Origin: Zobellia uliginosa
Lineage (GTDB): Bacteria > Bacteroidota > Bacteroidia > Flavobacteriales > Flavobacteriaceae
Direction: 5' to 3'
NCBI RefSeq assembly: GCF_900156625.1
Contig: NZ_FTOB01000003.1
Coordinates: forward strand, 186,001-250,000
Length of the DNA stretch: 64,000 nt
The notes beneath the pieces are model-generated. The model ran no database searches and had not been told where the DNA came from. It saw only the letters and a program-made list of their open reading frames with translations. Positions 10,613 to 18,755 of the stretch are shown piece after piece (positions within the stretch are counted from its first letter, which is position 1; the number at the start of each line of letters is the position of its first letter). Position numbers and translations under genes: made by a program.

Positions 10613-10805
10613 GTGAAAAGAGGGCGAATTTTTTTATCCAAACACCCTATGCCGTTTTTGAATCGGTTGACTCGAGCGATTCCCCAAGCTCGGTGTTTGG
10701 TGTCTTTAGTGGTGAAAGCTCAATAGGGCTTCCCACGGAAAAAGGCATTTCTTATTGACGGGGTAGTTGGAACTGCGCCCGCGAAAATCACTTGGTATAT
10801 CCCAT
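10613..10805 (+). other. Coding-like fragment without start, possible gene relic
   Basis: This stretch is less AT-rich than other intergenic DNA here. On the plus strand one frame runs without stops from about 10628 to a TGA at 10756-10758 and reads IQTPYAVFESVDSSDSP and onward to PTEKGISY. A one-base shift then opens a second frame reading DGVVGTAPAKITWYIP before a stop at 10805. There is no start codon or family match that I recognise. It could be the tail of a decayed gene or chance. Confidence 0.25.
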
Positions 10806-10833
10806 AAAAAAAGCTCCGTGAGGAGCTTTTTTT
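10806..10833 (-). terminator. Rho-independent terminator of the coiled-coil membrane protein gene
   Basis: A 12-bp perfect stem, AAAAAAAGCTCC / GGAGCTTTTTTT, with loop GTGA. The stop codon of the minus-strand gene (10832-10834) overlaps its edge. The plus strand also ends in a T run, but no plus-strand gene is known to end here. Confidence 0.85.
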
Positions 10834-11458
10834 ATTTCTGTTTTTTGTACTTGTTGATTTCGTCTTGCAGTTGCCTGCTTATTTTTTGTTCTCTTTCGAG
10901 AGCGCGACGTCTGTGGTCTTCGTATTCCGTTTCTAGCTCGGCCAAATTGGTCTTGGCTTCTTGGGTTAGGTAGTTGCTGTTCCTGAACTTATAGATAAAG
11001 AAAAGCAACAAGGCCAAAAGCGAAGCGATAACAGTCCAAAGAATACCGTTATAAGTACTTTTTGATACCATAATGCCTAAAAACGACATACTGTCTTTTT
11101 CTTCGGTTACCGCTGCAAGGTTATTGGTTGTCTCTTCCAATTTCTTGTTAAGTGAACCGATAGTAGATTCGTGCCCTGCAATGGTAGCTTTTAATTCAGC
11201 GGCCCGTTTATTGTAACCACTAAGGGTATCCAACACGTTTTGACGTAGTTTGTCTAAGGAAATGGTACGAACAACTTCGTATTTTTTTCCGTCAGCCCTA
11301 TAATTGCCCGACTTTGTGAATATATATTCAAACTGACTGTCTATGGGGCCTTTTTCAAGCGACAGCTCATCTTTCGCCCCGGCTTCTTCTTCCTGGGCGA
11401 ATTGTAGGTTGAACGCCATTAAAGCGGTAATAAGTAAAAGTATTCTAAAACCTTTCAT
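10832..11458 (-). CDS. Exported coiled-coil membrane protein next to trmD (function unknown)
   Basis: A 208-residue protein with a signal peptide (cleavage near residue 21, after FNLQFA), a periplasmic stretch with DELSLEKGPIDSQFEYIFTK, a coiled coil (about residues 80-122), one membrane helix (about 136-157, ILWTVIASLLALLLFFIY), and a second charged coiled coil on the other side ending EREQKISRQLQDEINKYKKQK. Homologues in Flavobacteriaceae are often labelled tRNA (guanine-N1)-methyltransferase only because they sit beside trmD; there is no methyltransferase motif here. The topology suggests an envelope scaffold or signalling role, but that is inference. Confidence 0.8.
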   Translation of the reverse strand: MKGFRILLLITALMAFNLQFAQEEEAGAKDELSLEKGPIDSQFEYIFTKSGNYRADGKKYEVVRTISLDKLRQNVLDTLSGYNKRAAELKATIAGHESTIGSLNKKLEETTNNLAAVTEEKDSMSFLGIMVSKSTYNGILWTVIASLLALLLFFIYKFRNSNYLTQEAKTNLAELETEYEDHRRRALEREQKISRQLQDEINKYKKQK

Positions 11459-11607
11459 GTTGAAGTGAATCTTTGAATTAATGATTTAGAGGCGACTAAA
11501 GTAATCCAATAATATCAATTAATAAAAAAAATCAAGGATAAGGTTGGTATTCATTGAGAAATACTCCGATAATTAGGTGAAACGATACCCTTGTAACTGT
11601 TTTAAAA

Positions 11608-13056
11608 TCAATAATAGGTGTAGCGTCTGACCTTGGCTATATACTTGGCCAAGCGAATCACTTGATGTGAGTATCCATATTCGTTATCATACCACACATA
11701 TAATATGATGTTTTTTCCGTTTGCACTTACGATGGTGGCGTTGCTGTCGTAAATCGAAGGGGCGTTGGTGCCGACCACATCCGATGAAACCAGTTCTTTG
11801 CTCAGGGAGTACTTGATCTGTTCTACCAAATCGCCTTCGAGGGCATATTTTTTTAGAATGGTATTAATGCCTTCAACCGAAGTCTTGTTCTTGACCTCAA
11901 GGTTCAATATGGCCAGGGAACCATTGGGAACCGGTACACGTATGGCATTTGAGGTTAATTTGCCCTTTAATTGGGGTAGGGCCTTTGCCACGGCTTGGCC
12001 GGCGCCTGTTTCCGTAATGACCATATTTAATGCCGCGGCTCTACCGCGTCGATGCTTTTTGTGCATATTGTCGACCAAGTTTTGGTCGTTGGTGTAAGCG
12101 TGTATGGTCTCTAAGTGTCCTTTTACGATGCCCAGACTGTCTTCGATGATGCTGAGTATGGGGGTGATGGCATTGGTTGTGCACGATGCCGCCGAAAAAA
12201 TCTCTATAGCGTCGGGGTCGTACATTTTATGGTTGACACCGTGTACAATATTGGGGACTTCCTTGCCCGGTGCGGTCAACAATACTTGAGACGCCCCTTC
12301 GGCCTTTAAATGGCGAGAAAGTTCTTCTTTGTTCCTGAAGGCTCCCGTATTGTCAATGATTAGGGCGTTGTTGATGCCGTATTTCGTATAGTCTATTGAT
12401 TCGGGACGGTCGGCCCTGATCATATATACCGTAGTGCCGTTGATGATAAGGGCCTTGTTTTTGGCGTCGACTTCAACGGTGCCTGAAAATTTACCATGGA
12501 TCGAATCGATACGGAGCAAATTCGCCCTTTTTTCCAATAGGGCCTCGTCTTGGGCGTCGCGGGTGACAATGGCCCTAAGTCGTAGTTGGTTGCCTTGGCC
12601 TGTTTTGGCCATCAGTTCACGGGCCAAAATTCGGCCTATCCTACCAAAACCGTATAGCACAATGTCTTTGGGCTTAAAGGGAATGGCTTCGTCGGCATCT
12701 TTAAGCTTGTTGTAAACAAAGGCTTTGATGTCGTCAAAATCATTGTTGTCGGAATGGTACTCGTAAGTCAATTTGCCAATATCAAGTTTGGCAGGAGGGA
12801 GCTTGATGTCGTTTATGGCCCGCAAGATTTCCGTAGAGTCGAAAATCGAGATCGGTTTTTGCACAAACTCCCCGGCGTATTCGTGCAAATTGATAATGTC
12901 GCTCACATTTTTGTCGATGACCTGGTTTTTGAAAAGCACGATTTCTATGGTCTTGTCATACCAAAGGTCGCTGACAAGTTTAATGAATTCCGTAGTAGCC
13001 TTTCTTCTGTCCGCTTGAAAGGCCAATTCTTTTTCATAAGAGGCGTTTGATTTCAT
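11608..13056 (-). CDS. gap: Glyceraldehyde-3-phosphate dehydrogenase, long form
   Basis: A 482-residue GAPDH, about 140 residues longer than the classical enzyme. It oxidises glyceraldehyde-3-phosphate to 1,3-bisphosphoglycerate in glycolysis, or runs the reverse reaction. The extra part is an N-terminal helical extension (residues 1-128). The NAD(P) fold starts at YGFGRIGR (135-142). The catalytic Cys292 is in SAASCTTNAITP, and the partner His is in ETIHAYTNDQ near residue 319. The family signature normally reads S-N-A-S-C-T-T-N; here the second position is Ala. This long form occurs widely in Bacteroidota; whether it prefers NADP or the gluconeogenic direction cannot be read from the sequence. 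Confidence 0.93.
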   Translation of the reverse strand: MKSNASYEKELAFQADRRKATTEFIKLVSDLWYDKTIEIVLFKNQVIDKNVSDIINLHEYAGEFVQKPISIFDSTEILRAINDIKLPPAKLDIGKLTYEYHSDNNDFDDIKAFVYNKLKDADEAIPFKPKDIVLYGFGRIGRILARELMAKTGQGNQLRLRAIVTRDAQDEALLEKRANLLRIDSIHGKFSGTVEVDAKNKALIINGTTVYMIRADRPESIDYTKYGINNALIIDNTGAFRNKEELSRHLKAEGASQVLLTAPGKEVPNIVHGVNHKMYDPDAIEIFSAASCTTNAITPILSIIEDSLGIVKGHLETIHAYTNDQNLVDNMHKKHRRGRAAALNMVITETGAGQAVAKALPQLKGKLTSNAIRVPVPNGSLAILNLEVKNKTSVEGINTILKKYALEGDLVEQIKYSLSKELVSSDVVGTNAPSIYDSNATIVSANGKNIILYVWYDNEYGYSHQVIRLAKYIAKVRRYTYY

Positions 13057-13120
13057 TTGTCGGGTTGAGTTATATTTTTGATGTAAAACTAGTTATTTTG
13101 TGTCATTTGGAACGAATTAA

Positions 13121-13150
13121 AACAAAAAAACGCCCTCAAAAAGGGCGTTT
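13121..13150 (-). terminator. Rho-independent terminator after the HtrA protease gene
   Basis: A perfect 9-bp stem AAACGCCCT / AGGGCGTTT (13128-13136 with 13142-13150), loop of five bases, followed on the minus strand by TTTTTTTGTTTT. It begins 22 bases after the protease stop codon. Confidence 0.88.
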
Positions 13151-13172
13151 GTAAATTGAATATTCTAATGGA

Positions 13173-14564
13173 TTATTGAAATATGAGGCGTTCCCTTTCT
13201 CCTTTTTCATTAACCATGGTAATACTTGTCCTTCCGTATCTCGAAATACTTCCAAATAGGGCGCGGGCTTCTTCGATATCGTTGATTTCATTGTCGTTTA
13301 CCGATAATAGCACCTTGTTTTCAAGGCCGTTTCCTCTATAGGTTTCAGGTACACCGACTACTTTTACCCCTTTTTTGGTTTTGAATTTCTTCATGTCCTC
13401 CTTGGTCAAGTTTTTGACTTCAAGGCCCATGACGGGAACAATTACCGTTTGTCTTTTCTTAAGTACCACCGGTACCGTAAATATATCACCATCTCTGTCA
13501 ATAGTAAGTTCTACGGTGTCTTCAGGACGTTTTGCGGATAGGTAACCTGTGAGGTCGGCAAATTTACGCACCTTGATTTCATCTATTTTTTTAATGATGT
13601 CTCCTTCTTGAAGTTCGGCTTCCTCGGCGCCGGTTCCTTCTTCTACGCCTGATACATAAACCCCTTCTATTTCGTTAAGACCGTTTTCGATGGCGTAAGG
13701 CGTATTTACGTTTAAGGCGGAAATACCTAGTATGCCTTTTTGAACGTTGCCGTATTCTAGAATATCGTCGACAACCTTTTTTGCAATATTGCTGGGTACC
13801 GCAAATGAATATCCAACATAACTTCCAGTTTGTGAGGTGATCGCGGTATTGATTCCAACAAGGTCCCCATTGGTGTTCACTAGGGCGCCCCCACTGTTAC
13901 CTGGGTTTACTGCGGCATCGGTTTGAATAAACGATTGATTTCTTCCCAAGTCACGGGCCTTGGCGCTAACGATACCTGCGGTAACCGTAGATGTAAGGTT
14001 GAAGGGGTTGCCAACGGCCAAAACCCATTCCCCGATCTTTACATGGTCGGAATCCCCAAAAGCCAAGTAAGGCAGGTTTTTTCCGGCATCTATTTTGATC
14101 AGGGCAATGTCTGAATTAGGGTCGGTTCCCACTAGCTCGGCGTCGTAGGTCTTGTTGTTGTTCAGGGTCACCTGTAACTTGGTAGCTTTGCTAATAACGT
14201 GATTATTGGTTACGATATATCCGTCTTGAGAGATGATTACACCTGACCCCGTGCCTACTTGTGGTCTTTGGTTTCCTCCGCTCCCGTAGAAAAAATCCAT
14301 AAAACTATGGGGAGTCCTGTCTATGGTTACGTTCTTGACGTGAACTACGGCGTTTACCGTGGTTTCGGCCGCTACCGTAAAATCGACTTCATTGATCCCG
14401 GAGCCCTTCGGCGAGGTAGGGGTTAAACTTGTATTGAAAACCGACTCCCCTTCATTTTGGGAAATAACGGCGTAATTGGTGTTCTCAAAAAATAGTTTGT
14501 AGCTGCCCAAGGTAATTGCTCCAGCAATCAGGGCGATAAAAAAGGTACTGGCAATTTTCTTCAT
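13173..14564 (-). CDS. Periplasmic serine protease of the HtrA/DegQ family
   Basis: A 463-residue envelope quality-control protease. An N-terminal hydrophobic segment (residues 5-25) is either a signal peptide or a membrane anchor. The trypsin-like domain has the full triad: His122 in VTNNHVIS, Asp152 in NSDIALIK and Ser224 in GNSGGALV. The first PDZ domain follows at about 278-365 (GILGISALN, then EEGDIIKKID-like sequence) and a second PDZ-like domain fills the C-terminus (about 375-463). It degrades or refolds misfolded exported proteins. Transcribed alone from the region divergent to dapF, with a strong terminator. DegP, DegQ and DegS subtypes cannot be separated with confidence. Confidence 0.94.
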   Translation of the reverse strand: MKKIASTFFIALIAGAITLGSYKLFFENTNYAVISQNEGESVFNTSLTPTSPKGSGINEVDFTVAAETTVNAVVHVKNVTIDRTPHSFMDFFYGSGGNQRPQVGTGSGVIISQDGYIVTNNHVISKATKLQVTLNNNKTYDAELVGTDPNSDIALIKIDAGKNLPYLAFGDSDHVKIGEWVLAVGNPFNLTSTVTAGIVSAKARDLGRNQSFIQTDAAVNPGNSGGALVNTNGDLVGINTAITSQTGSYVGYSFAVPSNIAKKVVDDILEYGNVQKGILGISALNVNTPYAIENGLNEIEGVYVSGVEEGTGAEEAELQEGDIIKKIDEIKVRKFADLTGYLSAKRPEDTVELTIDRDGDIFTVPVVLKKRQTVIVPVMGLEVKNLTKEDMKKFKTKKGVKVVGVPETYRGNGLENKVLLSVNDNEINDIEEARALFGSISRYGRTSITMVNEKGERERLIFQ

Positions 14565-14724
14565 TTTATTGTGTTTTAATCTTTTGATATGTTAAAATTA
14601 GTCGTTTTTAAAGAGTATTAAATTTGCTTTAACTACTTTTTAACTGCCAAATAAATCTTAATCCAAAGAAATACAGGCTTATAACTACTGCATTGTCCTG
14701 TTCATTTCAAAGACGATAAAACCC

Positions 14725-14732
14725 TATATTTG
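14725..14732 (+). promoter_or_regulatory. Putative -7 box for dapF
   Basis: TATATTTG fits TAnnTTTG, 17 bases before the dapF ATG at 14750, in the divergent htrA-dapF region. No well-spaced TTG element; the -33 position is degenerate. Confidence 0.45.
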
Positions 14733-14749
14733 TGCCTTTAAATATACGT

Positions 14750-15526
14750 ATGACACTCGAATTTTTCAAATATCAGGGCACAGGAAACGATTTTGTAATG
14801 ATAGACAACCGACAGTTGTTATTTCCCAAAAATGATACCAAACTCGTAGCGCGTTTGTGTGATCGAAAGTTTGGCATAGGGGCGGACGGTCTTATCTTAT
14901 TAGAGAATGACGAATTGACAGATTTCCGGATGGTCTACTATAATGCCGATGGAAACGAAGGAAGTCTTTGTGGTAACGGAGGTCGTTGTACGGTGGCTTT
15001 TGCGAAGTTTCTGGGGGTTATCGATAAAGAGACCTTGTTCAATGCGGCCGATGGTAAGCATCGGGCAACAGTTGAAGACGGTATCGTTAGCTTGCAAATG
15101 CAAGATGTTTCTGAAATAAAGGAAAAACCTGACTACGTCTTTTTAGATACCGGCTCACCGCATCACGTGCAGATGGTTGACGATATTAAGGATTTTCAGG
15201 TCTTTAAGGAAGGGAAGAAATTAAGGTATGGCCTTTACGGGCAAATCGGTAGCAATATCAATTTTGTAGAGGGGTTAAATGATGCCGGTTTTGCCGTAAG
15301 AACCTACGAACGGGGCGTTGAAGACGAGACCTTGTCGTGTGGTACGGGCGTTACCGCCGTGGCTATTGCCATGCATCGTGCGGGAAAGGTTTCTACCGAT
15401 ACCGTTAAGATACAGACACAAGGGGGCGAACTTCGGGTGAAGCTTGAAGAACGCAATGGAGTATATCAAAACATTCACTTGATCGGTCCTGCCGAGCAGG
15501 TGTTCAAAGGGGAGATAGAATGTTGA
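14750..15526 (+). CDS. dapF: Diaminopimelate epimerase
   Basis: A 258-residue PLP-independent racemase that turns LL- into meso-diaminopimelate for lysine and peptidoglycan. Both catalytic cysteines are present: Cys74 in GSLCGNGGRC and Cys197 in ETLSCGTGVTA, each in its family motif. The N-terminal FFKYQGTGNDFVMID is also diagnostic. I start it at the ATG at 14750: the open frame extends upstream, but that part would overlap the -7 box. It overlaps the next gene by 7 bases and leads an operon with mltG, which also acts on peptidoglycan; dapA lies elsewhere in the window (33.2 kb). Confidence 0.97.
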   Translation: MTLEFFKYQGTGNDFVMIDNRQLLFPKNDTKLVARLCDRKFGIGADGLILLENDELTDFRMVYYNADGNEGSLCGNGGRCTVAFAKFLGVIDKETLFNAADGKHRATVEDGIVSLQMQDVSEIKEKPDYVFLDTGSPHHVQMVDDIKDFQVFKEGKKLRYGLYGQIGSNINFVEGLNDAGFAVRTYERGVEDETLSCGTGVTAVAIAMHRAGKVSTDTVKIQTQGGELRVKLEERNGVYQNIHLIGPAEQVFKGEIEC

Positions 15527-16044
15527 GTCTTGTAGGGAAACATGTGATTTTAAGGGCCCTAGAGCCGGGAGACCTTGATTTTCTGTACGAATTGGAGAAT
15601 AATCCGGAAATTTGGGAAATCAGCGGAACGGTTACCCCGTACTCAAAACACGTCTTAAAACTTTATTTAGATAATGCCTATCGCGATATATACGACGTAA
15701 AACAGTTGCGTCTCTGTATCTGCAACCAAGACGACTTGGCCATAGGGTTTATAGACCTCTTCGATTTTGACCCCAAAAATGCCAGGGCCGGCGTAGGTAT
15801 CGTCGTTCTGAATAAAGGGGATAGGGATAAGGGAGTAGGTTCAGAGGCCTTACAGTTGCTTTGTGACTATGCCTTCGGAACTTTGGCTCTGCATCAGTTG
15901 TACGCCAATGTAATGGAAGGGAACGATGCTAGTATCCATTTGTTCAAAAAAATGGGATTTGAAGAAGTAGGCCTGAAAAAAGATTGGATTTTTTCCGAAG
16001 GAGGATATAAAAATGAAATTTTGTTCCAAAAAATAAACGCTTAA
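15520..16044 (+). CDS. GNAT family N-acetyltransferase (RimJ/SpeG-like)
   Basis: A 174-residue acetyl-CoA-dependent acetyltransferase. It opens with VILRALEPGDLDFLYELENN, the usual start of the RimJ/RimL/SpeG-like subgroup (acetyltransf_3), and carries the acetyl-CoA loop RDKGVGSEALQLLCDYAF around residues 106-123 and an NDASIHLFKKMGFEEVGL C-terminal segment. The substrate (a ribosomal protein, polyamine or other amine) is not known. It overlaps dapF by 7 bases and shares a TAATG junction with mltG, so the three are translationally coupled. Confidence 0.9.
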   Translation: MLSLVGKHVILRALEPGDLDFLYELENNPEIWEISGTVTPYSKHVLKLYLDNAYRDIYDVKQLRLCICNQDDLAIGFIDLFDFDPKNARAGVGIVVLNKGDRDKGVGSEALQLLCDYAFGTLALHQLYANVMEGNDASIHLFKKMGFEEVGLKKDWIFSEGGYKNEILFQKINA

Positions 16045-17087
16045 TGTATATCAGACGAATTCTTTTGATCATAGTACTTGCCGGTCTCGTTGGCGGGGGA
16101 GTTTTTGCATATAAGGTCTATAACGCCGTATTTAGCCCGAATACAAGCTTCAATAATGAAAAGGCTTATGTGTTCGTTCCGTCGGATGCCAGTTTTGATG
16201 ATGTAAAGGGGTTGGTGGAGCCTCTTTTGAAAGATCCCGAATCATTTGAACAAATAGCTATCCGCAAAGGGTACGCGGCCAATGTAAAAGGGGGGAAGTA
16301 TGCTATTGTAAAAGGAATGAACAACAATGACATCGTAAATTCCTTACGAAGCAAAAACGTTCCGGTAAGGGTAGCCTTTAACAATCAGGAAACCATTGCC
16401 GATTTGGCGGGAAGAATAGCCATGCAGATCGAGCCCGATAGTTTGACCTTGTTGAAAGCTTTTACGGATGAGGCGTTTTTAAAAGCGAACGGTTTTGAAG
16501 AAGCAACACGCCTGGCTATGTATATCCCTAACAGCTATGAGTTCTTTTGGAATTCTTCTGCAGAAGAATTTCGTGATCGTATGCTTAAGGAATATAGGCG
16601 CTTTTGGACGGAAGAACGCTTGGCCAAGGCCAAAAAAATGGGACTTTCGCCTGAAGAAGTCATAACATTGGCTTCGGTAGTACACAAGGAAACCGCAAAA
16701 GTAGACGAGCGACCCCGTGTGGCAGGGGTGTACCTGAACCGATTGCAAAGGGGAATTTTATTACAGGCCGATCCTACCGTAATATATGCGTTAAAAAAGC
16801 ACACGGGTAATTTTAAGGCGGTTATCAAGAGGGTTTTGTATAAAGACCTTGAGTTGGATTCCCCTTACAATACCTATAAATATGCGGGTCTACCTCCCGG
16901 TCCCATTGCTATGCCCGATATTTCCGCCATCGATGCCGTACTCAATCCTGAAAAGCACGACTATCTGTATTTTGTAGCGAACGTAGAGAATTTCGGTTAC
17001 CATAAGTTTGCAAAAACTCTGGCCCAACACAACCGAAATAAGGCGCAATATGTCCAGTGGATCAATTCACAAAAGATAAAAAGGTAG
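16044..17087 (+). CDS. mltG: Endolytic murein transglycosylase MltG (YceG-like)
   Basis: A 347-residue inner-membrane lytic transglycosylase that cuts nascent glycan strands and is thought to set their length. One N-terminal membrane helix (residues 5-25) is followed by a LysM-like region and the YceG catalytic domain. The catalytic Glu216 sits in ASVVHKETAKVDERPRVAGV, and the following LNRLQRGILLQADPTVIYAL and SPYNTYKYAGLPPGPI segments are family signatures. The start codon overlaps the GNAT stop (TAATG). Grouping with dapF links precursor supply and glycan processing in one transcript. Confidence 0.96.
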   Translation: MYIRRILLIIVLAGLVGGGVFAYKVYNAVFSPNTSFNNEKAYVFVPSDASFDDVKGLVEPLLKDPESFEQIAIRKGYAANVKGGKYAIVKGMNNNDIVNSLRSKNVPVRVAFNNQETIADLAGRIAMQIEPDSLTLLKAFTDEAFLKANGFEEATRLAMYIPNSYEFFWNSSAEEFRDRMLKEYRRFWTEERLAKAKKMGLSPEEVITLASVVHKETAKVDERPRVAGVYLNRLQRGILLQADPTVIYALKKHTGNFKAVIKRVLYKDLELDSPYNTYKYAGLPPGPIAMPDISAIDAVLNPEKHDYLYFVANVENFGYHKFAKTLAQHNRNKAQYVQWINSQKIKR

Positions 17088-17171
17088 GTATTTTGTCCAT
17101 TGTTTATGACTTGTTAACTAAATATATGTTTTTTTAACAAAGCCTTCTAGGTTCAAACTTTAATTCAGGCT

Positions 17172-17179
17172 TATCTTTG
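17172..17179 (+). promoter_or_regulatory. Putative -7 box for the lysozyme-like gene
   Basis: TATCTTTG fits TAnnTTTG and lies 54 bases before the ATG. The -33 position has GTTC instead of TTG. A TTGTTAA / TTAACAA inverted repeat (17111-17117 with 17134-17140) lies upstream of it. Confidence 0.4.
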
Positions 17180-17233
17180 CCCTTCGAAATCTAAGCAGGT
17201 TATTTTTTTCGTAAGTCTTAGGAAATTTAATGT

Positions 17234-17863
17234 ATGAGAAAGTGGCTAAGTTTTACAAGCCCCCTGATCATTACCTTTATTTTATTGAGTTTCGGTTTTG
17301 AACCTAAAGAGGTGAAAGTACCCGAAACCCTTAAAGTAACTCAACCTACTGAGGTTTTGTTCCCCAAAAACAAAACCGTTAATAGTTCGATATTATTGGC
17401 TCCGCCCTTTTTGGGGAGTTCGTATATCGGATTTAAAGAAGCTCTTGCGTTCAAAGAATCGCAAGGGAATTATTTTACAACGAATACTCTAGGGTATTTG
17501 GGAAAATACCAATTCGGTATCGGTACCTTACAGCTTATGGGTGTTTATAACGCAACACGTTTCTTGAACGATCCTGTGTTGCAAGAGCGGGCTTTTCACA
17601 CAAATATAGCCCGTAACAAATGGATTCTGCGAAGAGATATCGCACGTTTCGTTGGAAAACGAATAGGTGGGGTAGAGATAACAGAATTGGGAATGTTGGC
17701 CGCGGCGCATTTGGCCGGAGCAGGAAACGTTAAGAAGTACTTGCGTTCTTGGGGGGCTTTTGACGTGTCGGACAGTTATGGTACGACCATAGCGGAATAC
17801 ATGAAAAAGTTTTCAGGCTATGATATTTCCCATGTTTCCCCTAAACGTAACCCTAAAGTATAA
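17234..17863 (+). CDS. Exported lysozyme-fold (transglycosylase-like) protein
   Basis: A 209-residue exported protein with a signal peptide (residues 1-21). The core after residue 60 resembles goose-type/SLT lysozyme folds: FKEALAFKESQGNY puts a candidate catalytic Glu75 in the classical E-S-x-G context, followed by LGYLGKYQFGIGTLQLMGV, where the G-x-YQFG-x-x-TLQ pattern corresponds to the substrate groove. It most likely cleaves or binds peptidoglycan. Downstream of mltG but with a 146-base gap and its own -7 box, so probably a separate transcript; a terminator follows. Catalysis is inferred, not shown. Confidence 0.8.
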   Translation: MRKWLSFTSPLIITFILLSFGFEPKEVKVPETLKVTQPTEVLFPKNKTVNSSILLAPPFLGSSYIGFKEALAFKESQGNYFTTNTLGYLGKYQFGIGTLQLMGVYNATRFLNDPVLQERAFHTNIARNKWILRRDIARFVGKRIGGVEITELGMLAAAHLAGAGNVKKYLRSWGAFDVSDSYGTTIAEYMKKFSGYDISHVSPKRNPKV

Positions 17864-17906
17864 CATCTTTTATATAAGATCTAATGTACATATGAAGATG
17901 AGCAGG

Positions 17907-17937
17907 CCCCAATAGTAATATTGGGGTTTGTTTTTTT
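17907..17937 (+). terminator. Rho-independent terminator after the lysozyme-like gene
   Basis: A perfect 8-bp stem CCCCAATA / TATTGGGG (17907-17914 with 17919-17926), loop GTAA, then TTTGTTTTTTT. It closes the plus-strand dapF-to-lysozyme region. Confidence 0.9.
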
Positions 17938-18052
17938 ATAGCTCATAGGTATGTGTTTTTTATAAAAGCGGCTTCCGGTGCCATGCTGTGCGTCGATGTT
18001 TGGGGGAAGTTGAACCTATAGGCCTGTATGGTAGTGAATCGATGTGGGGAAC

Positions 18053-18598
18053 TTATTCTTCCGCTGCTTGCTTTGTTGTTTCAAGCTTTAATAGTTCGGT
18101 ATAAGGATTTCCTTCTAGTCCCAAGAGTTCGGCGAATGCGGGTTCTGTTTTTAATCCCCCTGATTTGAGCCTTCTTATTTTGGCTCTAAATTCAGGGCCT
18201 TTTGAGTTTAAGATTTTGTCTTCAATTACCATATGTCGGTAGGCATTCTGTTTTGTGGTCGGTATGTTCTGTCCGAAAATCTCAATTTCAAAACTATCGG
18301 TCTTGAACTTTGCGGTTGTAGACAGAATTTGCTTCTCTTTGTGTGATTGCAACTCAAAATCGGTTTTCTTCCCAAATAGGGATAAAAGTTCTGCGGAAAA
18401 TTCTCTATGGTCTTTGCATTCGCAAATAATGTCTAAATCGCTTTCGGGCAAGTCGATATCAATAGGGATCGTTCCTGTCAAGATGGGGTTGTACTTTTTA
18501 AGCTTTTCAAAAATATTCAGTTCCTTGAGTTCTTTGTAGGCTTGGTTTTGCCTTTTGTTGCCAAGTTTCAGGTATTCGATATTTTTAAAATTGTTCAT
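18053..18598 (-). CDS. DUF4269 protein, nucleotidyltransferase-like
   Basis: A 181-residue cytosolic protein of the DUF4269 family. The segment LTGTIPIDIDLPESDLDIICE (residues 41-61, split by the Asp pairs) has the G-T/S-x7-D-x-D spacing of the polymerase-beta nucleotidyltransferase superfamily: a Gly-containing turn and an acidic D-L-D pair that could bind metal. A later FEIEIFGQ strand could supply the third acidic residue. The target is unknown; this is an inferred fold and not a proven activity. It stands alone between a terminator and a 157-base gap with no gene. The C-terminus (ETTKQAAEE) is charged and probably loose. Confidence 0.78.
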   Translation of the reverse strand: MNNFKNIEYLKLGNKRQNQAYKELKELNIFEKLKKYNPILTGTIPIDIDLPESDLDIICECKDHREFSAELLSLFGKKTDFELQSHKEKQILSTTAKFKTDSFEIEIFGQNIPTTKQNAYRHMVIEDKILNSKGPEFRAKIRRLKSGGLKTEPAFAELLGLEGNPYTELLKLETTKQAAEE

Positions 18599-18755
18599 TG
18601 ATTAAGCGAGTATTGGCTCGTGGCCTACAATTGTAGAATGAATGCTAAGGGTGTTGTCTTTTTATTCAAATCTAAGAAATATTCCTCTCTATTATGGTAT
18701 GGCGTATTGCCTTGGACTTCTGTGGTATTATTAAAAACAATACAGGAAGGAAGGC

